Part shown: piece by piece, positions 59,608-64,000 of the stretch
Layout: every line of letters begins with the position of its first letter
How positions within the stretch are numbered: position 1 is the stretch's first letter
Source: an uncultured Eubacterium sp.
Lineage (GTDB): Bacteria; Bacillota; Clostridia; Lachnospirales; Lachnospiraceae
Length of the DNA: 64,000 bases
Assembly (NCBI GenBank): GCA_934338065.1
Contig: CAKRGX010000001.1
Location: forward strand, 185,085 to 249,084
Direction of reading: 5' to 3'
Translations under genes and position numbers: made by a program
The notes under the pieces: model-generated
What the model was told of the DNA's origin: nothing
Seen by the model: the letters and a program-made list of their open reading frames with translations, nothing else
The model's database searches: none

Positions 59608-62115
59608 ATGGATGAAAATATCTTTGATAAAAACGGATACGATGCCATCCATCCGGTGGATTTGAAGAAGACAATGGAAAATTCTTATATAGACTATGCT
59701 ATGTCTGTTATTGCTTCTCGTGCTTTACCGGATGTGAGGGATGGTTTGAAGCCGGTACAGAGACGTATTTTGTATGCAATGATAGAATTAAACAACGGAC
59801 CGGACAAGCCACATCGTAAATGTGCACGTATCGTTGGTGATACAATGGGTAAATATCACCCGCATGGTGATAGTTCCATTTATGGTGCTTTAGTTAATAT
59901 GGCACAGGAATGGTCTACACGTTATCCACTTGTAGATGGTCATGGAAATTTTGGTTCTGTAGATGGAGATGGTGCAGCAGCCATGCGTTATACAGAAGCC
60001 AGATTGAGTAAAATTTCCATGGAAATGCTGTCCGATATAAATAAAGATACTGTCGATTTTATGCCGAACTTTGATGAGACGGAGAAAGAACCGATTGTTC
60101 TTCCTTCCCGTTTTCCAAATCTTTTAGTAAATGGTACATCGGGTATTGCTGTAGGTATGGCAACCAACATTCCTCCTCACAATCTGAGAGAGGTTATTAA
60201 TGGTGTTGTTAGAATTATTGATGACCAGGTAGAAGATAAAGAAACTACACTGGATGAAATAATGGAAATTATCAAGGGACCTGATTTTCCAACAGGAGCA
60301 ACTATTCTTGGACGCCGGGGAATTGAAGAAGCATACCGTACCGGTCATGGTAAAATACGTGTCAGAGCAGTAACAGATATTGAACCGATGCAAAATGGAA
60401 AAAACCGTATTGTAGTTACGGAACTTCCTTATATGGTAAATAAGGCAAGACTGATTGAAAAAATTGCTGAATTACATAGAGATAAAAGAATTGATGGAAT
60501 AACGGAAATTCGTGATGAATCTTCACGCGAAGGGATGCGTGTGTGTATTGAACTGCGTAAAGATGTTAATGCTAATGTAATTTTGAATCAGTTGTTTAAA
60601 CATACACAAATGCAGGATACATTTGGTGTCAATATGCTGGCACTTGTTAATAACGAGCCGGTTGTTATGAATCTTTTACAAATGCTTCAGTACTATTTGA
60701 AACATCAGGAAGAAGTGGTAACACGCCGCACAAGATATGATTTAAATAAAGCAGAAGAAAGAGCTCATATTTTAAAAGGATTATTAATTGCACTTGATAA
60801 TATAGATGAAGTAATTCGTATCATACGTGGATCAAAAAGTGCAGCTATAGCAAAAGAAAATTTGATTGAACGCTTTGGCTTAGATGATGTACAGGCACAA
60901 GCTATTATTGATATGCGTCTTCGTGCATTGACCGGTTTGGAAAGAGAAAAACTGGAAAACGAATATGCTGAATTACAGAAAAAGATTGAATATTATAAAG
61001 CTATTCTTGCTGACCGCAAATTATTACTTGGAGTTATTAAAGAAGAAATCTGTGTTATTCGTGATAAATTTGGTGATGATCGCCGAACATCAATAGGATT
61101 TGATGAATTTGATATATCAATGGAAGATCTCATACCGGTTGAAAATACAGTTATTGCTATGTCTCATTTGGGCTATGTAAAGAGAATGACTATTGATAAT
61201 TTTAAAAATCAACATCGTGGTGGAAAAGGAATTAAAGGTATGCAGACCATTGAAGATGATTATATAGAAAATCTCTTTATGGCAACAACTCACCATTATC
61301 TTATGTTTTTTACAAATATGGGAAGAGTGTATCGTATGAAAGCATACGAAATACCGGAAGCAAGCCGAACATCACGAGGAACAGCGATAGTAAATCTTTT
61401 GCAATTATTACCAGAAGAAAAAATATCAGCAGTCATTTCATTAAAAGAATATGAAGACGATAAATATCTCTTTATGGCAACGAAAGATGGTACGGTTAAA
61501 AAAACACCGGTTAAAGAATATGAAAATATTAGAAAAACAGGGCTTCAGGCAATTACTCTTCGTGAGGGAAACGAACTGATCGAAGTAAAGGTAACTGACA
61601 ATGAACGTGATATATTCCTTGTAACAAAAAAAGGACAATGTATCAGATTTAATGAAAAAGATGCCAGAACAACCGGACGTACATCCATCGGAGTGAGAGG
61701 TATGAAAATCGATGATAAAGATGAAGTTGTAGCTATGCAGATGGATAGTCAGGGACCAAATCTTTTATTAGTATCTGAATATGGTATGGGTAAGAGAACA
61801 TCTATTGATGAATTCAGCAGACAATTTCGTGGTGGAAAAGGTGTGAAATGCTACAAGATTACAGAAAAAACAGGTGATGTTGTCGGATGTAAAGCAGTAG
61901 AAGATGGAACAGAAATTATGATGATCACAAATGAAGGAATTATTATTCGTATCGGTGTAGATGATATATCCCAATTAGGACGTGTTACATCTGGTGTTAA
62001 GCTGATGAATCTGGACAATGAAAAAAATATTAAAGTAGCAAGTATTGCCCGTGTTCATGAAGAGGAAGAAATTGAGGAAGAAACCTCAGAAGAAGATGTT
62101 GAGAGTGAGGAATAA
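59608..62115 (+). CDS. gyrA: DNA gyrase subunit A
   Basis: An 835-aa DNA-cleaving subunit. [11 protein letters not shown] contains the active-site Tyr. The C-terminal beta-pinwheel includes the GyrA-box-like [11 protein letters not shown] and a repeat [12 protein letters not shown], and the tail is very acidic ([18 protein letters not shown]). In the quinolone region [14 protein letters not shown] the residue equivalent to E. coli Ser83 is Ser, while that of Asp87 is Gly (codon 59884-59886). AGAAAGGAG precedes the ATG. Confidence 0.97.
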   Translation: MDENIFDKNGYDAIHPVDLKKTMENSYIDYAMSVIASRALPDVRDGLKPVQRRILYAMIELNNGPDKPHRKCARIVGDTMGKYHPHGDSSIYGALVNMAQEWSTRYPLVDGHGNFGSVDGDGAAAMRYTEARLSKISMEMLSDINKDTVDFMPNFDETEKEPIVLPSRFPNLLVNGTSGIAVGMATNIPPHNLREVINGVVRIIDDQVEDKETTLDEIMEIIKGPDFPTGATILGRRGIEEAYRTGHGKIRVRAVTDIEPMQNGKNRIVVTELPYMVNKARLIEKIAELHRDKRIDGITEIRDESSREGMRVCIELRKDVNANVILNQLFKHTQMQDTFGVNMLALVNNEPVVMNLLQMLQYYLKHQEEVVTRRTRYDLNKAEERAHILKGLLIALDNIDEVIRIIRGSKSAAIAKENLIERFGLDDVQAQAIIDMRLRALTGLEREKLENEYAELQKKIEYYKAILADRKLLLGVIKEEICVIRDKFGDDRRTSIGFDEFDISMEDLIPVENTVIAMSHLGYVKRMTIDNFKNQHRGGKGIKGMQTIEDDYIENLFMATTHHYLMFFTNMGRVYRMKAYEIPEASRTSRGTAIVNLLQLLPEEKISAVISLKEYEDDKYLFMATKDGTVKKTPVKEYENIRKTGLQAITLREGNELIEVKVTDNERDIFLVTKKGQCIRFNEKDARTTGRTSIGVRGMKIDDKDEVVAMQMDSQGPNLLLVSEYGMGKRTSIDEFSRQFRGGKGVKCYKITEKTGDVVGCKAVEDGTEIMMITNEGIIIRIGVDDISQLGRVTSGVKLMNLDNEKNIKVASIARVHEEEEIEEETSEEDVESEE

Positions 62116-62117
62116 GA

Positions 62118-62960
62118 ATGAGAACGATTCATACAGATGAAATCACAAAAAACATAAAAGAAATGTGTATGACGGTTAATGTACAGTTATCACCGGATGT
62201 AAAACAAGCACTCCTGTCAGCACAGAAAAAAGAAGAATCACCATTAGGAAAGCAGATATTAGGACAATTGGAAGAAAATATGAAAATAGCAAAAGAAAAT
62301 GACATTCCAATCTGTCAGGATACAGGAATGACAGTAGTATTTTTGAAAATAGGTCAGGATCTGCATATAGAAGGAAAATATATAGAAGATGCTGTTAATG
62401 AAGGAATCCGTCAGGGCTATCAGGAAGGATATCTTCGCAAATCAGTTGTGGGGGATCCTCTCATTCGCAAAAATACAAAAGATAATACACCGGGAATCAT
62501 CCATTATGAAATGGTACCCGGAGATCAATTGGAGATTACTGTGGCACCAAAAGGATTTGGCAGTGAAAATATGAGCAAGATCTTTATGTTAAAGCCAGCC
62601 GATGGGATAGAAGGAGTAAAAAGGGCAATTTTAGAATCTGTAGAACAGGCGGGGCCAAATGCCTGTCCTCCTATGGTCATTGGAGTAGGTATAGGTGGTA
62701 CATTTGAAAAATGTGCAATTTTAGCAAAAAAAGCACTTACAAGAGATCTGGACTCTCATTCAGACATTCCTTATGTAAAAGAACTGGAAGAAGAAATGTT
62801 GAAAAAAATAAATGATCTTGGAATCGGACCAGGAGGTTTGGGAGGAAGAGTGACAGCCATAGGACTAAATATAGAAACTTATCCAACTCATATAGCGGGA
62901 CTTCCTGTAGCAGTAAATATATGTTGTCATGTAAACAGGCATATTAGAAGAACATTGTAA
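62118..62960 (+). CDS. Class I fumarate hydratase, alpha subunit
   Basis: A 280-aa Fe-S hydratase subunit converting fumarate and malate. CQDTGMTVVF, PNACPPMVIGVGIGGTFEKC and GGLGGRVTAIG carry the cluster Cys and substrate residues. In aerobes this is fused with the beta part; here it is split, as usual in anaerobes. A tartrate dehydratase role (TtdA) is the closest alternative. It starts 2 nt after the gyrA stop, with AAGAAT only as a weak site. Confidence 0.9.
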   Translation: MRTIHTDEITKNIKEMCMTVNVQLSPDVKQALLSAQKKEESPLGKQILGQLEENMKIAKENDIPICQDTGMTVVFLKIGQDLHIEGKYIEDAVNEGIRQGYQEGYLRKSVVGDPLIRKNTKDNTPGIIHYEMVPGDQLEITVAPKGFGSENMSKIFMLKPADGIEGVKRAILESVEQAGPNACPPMVIGVGIGGTFEKCAILAKKALTRDLDSHSDIPYVKELEEEMLKKINDLGIGPGGLGGRVTAIGLNIETYPTHIAGLPVAVNICCHVNRHIRRTL

Positions 62961-62982
62961 ATTTGTTGAAATGGAGATTAAA

Positions 62983-63531
62983 ATGGATAAATATATAGAA
63001 ACACCATTGACAAAAGATAAGATAAGAAAATTACATGCAGGTGATTATGTATATATAACAGGAACTATTTATACTGCCCGTGATGCAGCTCATAAGAGAA
63101 TGACAGAAGAACTATCACAGGGAAAACAATTACCTTTTGATATGAAAGATCAGATTATATATTATTTGGGTCCAACTCCAAACCGGGAGGGGCAGGTCAT
63201 TGGCTCAGCCGGACCAACAACAAGCAGCAGAATGGATAAATATGCTCCAATATTAATGGAACAGGGTCAGACGGGAATGATCGGTAAAGGAAAAAGAAAT
63301 GAATCTGTGATTGAATCAATGAAAAAAAATACGGCTGTTTATTTTGCAGCAGTAGGTGGTGCAGGTGCGCTGTTATCGCAATGCATAAAAAAGAGTGAAG
63401 TAATCGCATATGATGATCTGGGAACAGAAGCAATACGTAAATTATATGTAGAAAAGCTGCCTGTGATAACAGTTATTGACTGTGAAGGAAATAATCTGTA
63501 TGAAACTGCAGCAATTTCTTATAGAAAGTGA
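62983..63531 (+). CDS. Class I fumarate hydratase, beta subunit
   Basis: A 182-aa partner of the preceding gene. LHAGDYVYITGTIYTARDAAHKRM, YLGPTPNREGQVIGSAGPTTSSRMD, GMIGKGKR and VYFAAVGGAGALLSQCI are family hallmarks. ATG 62983 is chosen, with GGAG 6 nt upstream; the ATG at 62971 has no site. Together the two subunits form the cytoplasmic fumarase. The stop codon overlaps the next promoter. Confidence 0.9.
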   Translation: MDKYIETPLTKDKIRKLHAGDYVYITGTIYTARDAAHKRMTEELSQGKQLPFDMKDQIIYYLGPTPNREGQVIGSAGPTTSSRMDKYAPILMEQGQTGMIGKGKRNESVIESMKKNTAVYFAAVGGAGALLSQCIKKSEVIAYDDLGTEAIRKLYVEKLPVITVIDCEGNNLYETAAISYRK

Positions 63532-63560
63532 TTGACAAACATTCATTTGTTTGTTAAAAT
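63532..63560 (+). promoter_or_regulatory. Promoter of tRNA-Ser with inverted repeat
   Basis: Perfect TTGACA (63532-63537), 17 nt, TAAAAT (63555-63560), with an extended TGT. TTGACAAAC (63532-63540) and GTTTGTTAA (63549-63557) form an inverted repeat with one mismatch that covers both promoter boxes. Confidence 0.75.
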
Positions 63561-63615
63561 AGTGCTTGCACTGATGAAACAGAAGTGCAATTGAATATCG
63601 AAAGCATATTCAGCT

Positions 63616-63703
63616 GGAGAAGTACTCAAGTGGCTGAAGAGGCGCCCCTGCTAAGGGTGTAGGTCGTTTGCGCGGCGCGAGGGTTCAAATCCCTCCTTCT
63701 CCG
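63616..63703 (+). tRNA. tRNA-Ser (GCT)
   Basis: An 88-nt class II tRNA: acceptor GGAGAAG/CTTCTCC, D arm, anticodon arm CGCCC-CTGCTAA-GGGTG (anticodon GCT), a long variable arm around GTTTGCGCGGC, T arm GAGGG-TTCAAAT-CCCTC, and discriminator G. CCA is not encoded. Confidence 0.97.
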
Positions 63704-63705
63704 TT

Positions 63706-63738
63706 AAAGACAATCCTGTTCTTGACAGGGTTGTCTTT
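63706..63738 (+). terminator. Terminator after tRNA-Ser
   Basis: AAAGACAATCCTGT (63706-63719) pairs with ACAGGGTTGTCTTT (63725-63738), a 14-bp stem with one G:T pair and a 5-nt loop. Only a short T-tract follows. Confidence 0.8.
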
Positions 63739-63849
63739 GTGTCTGAACTGAGAGTAAGAAATAATCTTATGATTAATCAGACATAAAACATCAAAAAATT
63801 GTGTTTTTTAAAAAAAATGTAAGTTTTTAAAAAAAATGCAAAAAAGGTG

Positions 63850-63878
63850 TTGACAAAGCGAAACATCTTTGATAAGAT
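63850..63878 (+). promoter_or_regulatory. Promoter of an rRNA operon
   Basis: Perfect TTGACA (63850-63855), 17 nt, TAAGAT (63873-63878) with a TGA extension, preceded by an A-tract-rich upstream region (63800-63845), as expected for rRNA promoters. Confidence 0.8.
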
Positions 63879-63889
63879 AGTATTCGCTG

Positions 63890-64000
63890 ACGCGGTAAAG
63901 AACACTTACCAAATCAACAAAGAACCTTGATAATTGAACAGTGAAACAACCTCGAAAAATTAATAAAATAATTTTTCGGAGTAAATATTCGATAAGAATA
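63890..64000 (+). ncRNA. rRNA leader (16S gene lies beyond the window)
   Basis: The leader contains GAACCTTGATAATTGAACAG, the usual sequence ahead of 16S genes in Clostridia, then a hairpin of CTCGAAAAATTA (63951-63962) with TAATTTTTCGGAG (63969-63981). No 16S sequence is reached. Confidence 0.75.

Overview
The window looks like the chromosomal origin region, plus one flank, of a low-GC anaerobic Firmicute, most likely a Lachnospiraceae-type plant-fibre degrader of the gut or rumen. The reasons are the gene order rpmH-rnpA-yidD-yidC-jag-mnmE-mnmG-rsmG-parA-parB-DUF4446 opposite dnaA-dnaN-S4-recF-gyrB-gyrA, the two-subunit class I fumarase, meso-DAP dehydrogenase, a CotF-like spore-coat-type protein, and many secreted xylan-active enzymes carrying Lys-rich Ig-like modules. 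I cannot assign a genus.

Positions 1-30,400 are an accessory, carbohydrate-oriented arm. They hold the tail of a GH43 enzyme, a secreted GH10 xylanase divergent from a secreted CE1-type esterase, a decayed AraC regulator, a GH31-GH2 operon, a GH43 arabinofuranosidase-like enzyme divergent from a second CE1-type esterase, and a very large GH127 beta-L-arabinofuranosidase-like protein divergent from an intact AraC regulator. Together they fit breakdown of arabinoxylan and related hemicelluloses: secreted enzymes cut outside, and enzymes without signal peptides (GH31, GH2, GH43) finish the sugars inside. No sugar transporter is in the window. Between these lie general genes: metallophosphoesterase, DUF4474, guanine deaminase, DAP dehydrogenase, histidinol phosphatase, MTA/SAH nucleosidase, a Y-family polymerase with a YolD-like partner, nitroreductase, an EAL/hybrid-kinase signalling pair, a CotF-like protein and a MATE exporter.

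Positions 30,370-35,265 hold a compact cassette: PqqD-like peptide-binding protein, S24/S26 peptidase, NTP_transf_5 nucleotidyltransferase, ABC exporter and HPr-kinase-like protein, followed by a separately promoted membrane-anchored protein. The parts resemble peptide-modification (RiPP) systems, but the usual cyclase is absent. About 4 kb further on, past a degenerate IS200/IS605 element, an Rpn-family nuclease gene and a secreted repeat protein, a 48-aa peptide with a YxxPxI leader motif has a perfect-consensus promoter and its own terminator. It is the best candidate substrate, and this pair is the most interesting feature of the window.

Positions 39,200-64,000 are core chromosome: pyruvate kinase, a DacA-type carboxypeptidase, TrmB, an AI-2E family membrane protein, tRNA-Lys, the ParABS system with two perfect parS sites between parA and rsmG, the rpmH cluster, dnaA, an oriC with a DnaA box, GC patch and six DnaA-trios between dnaA and dnaN, then recF, gyrase, fumarase and tRNA-Ser. 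The window ends in the promoter and leader of what should be an rRNA operon. Genes point away from oriC on both sides, as expected for co-orientation with replication.
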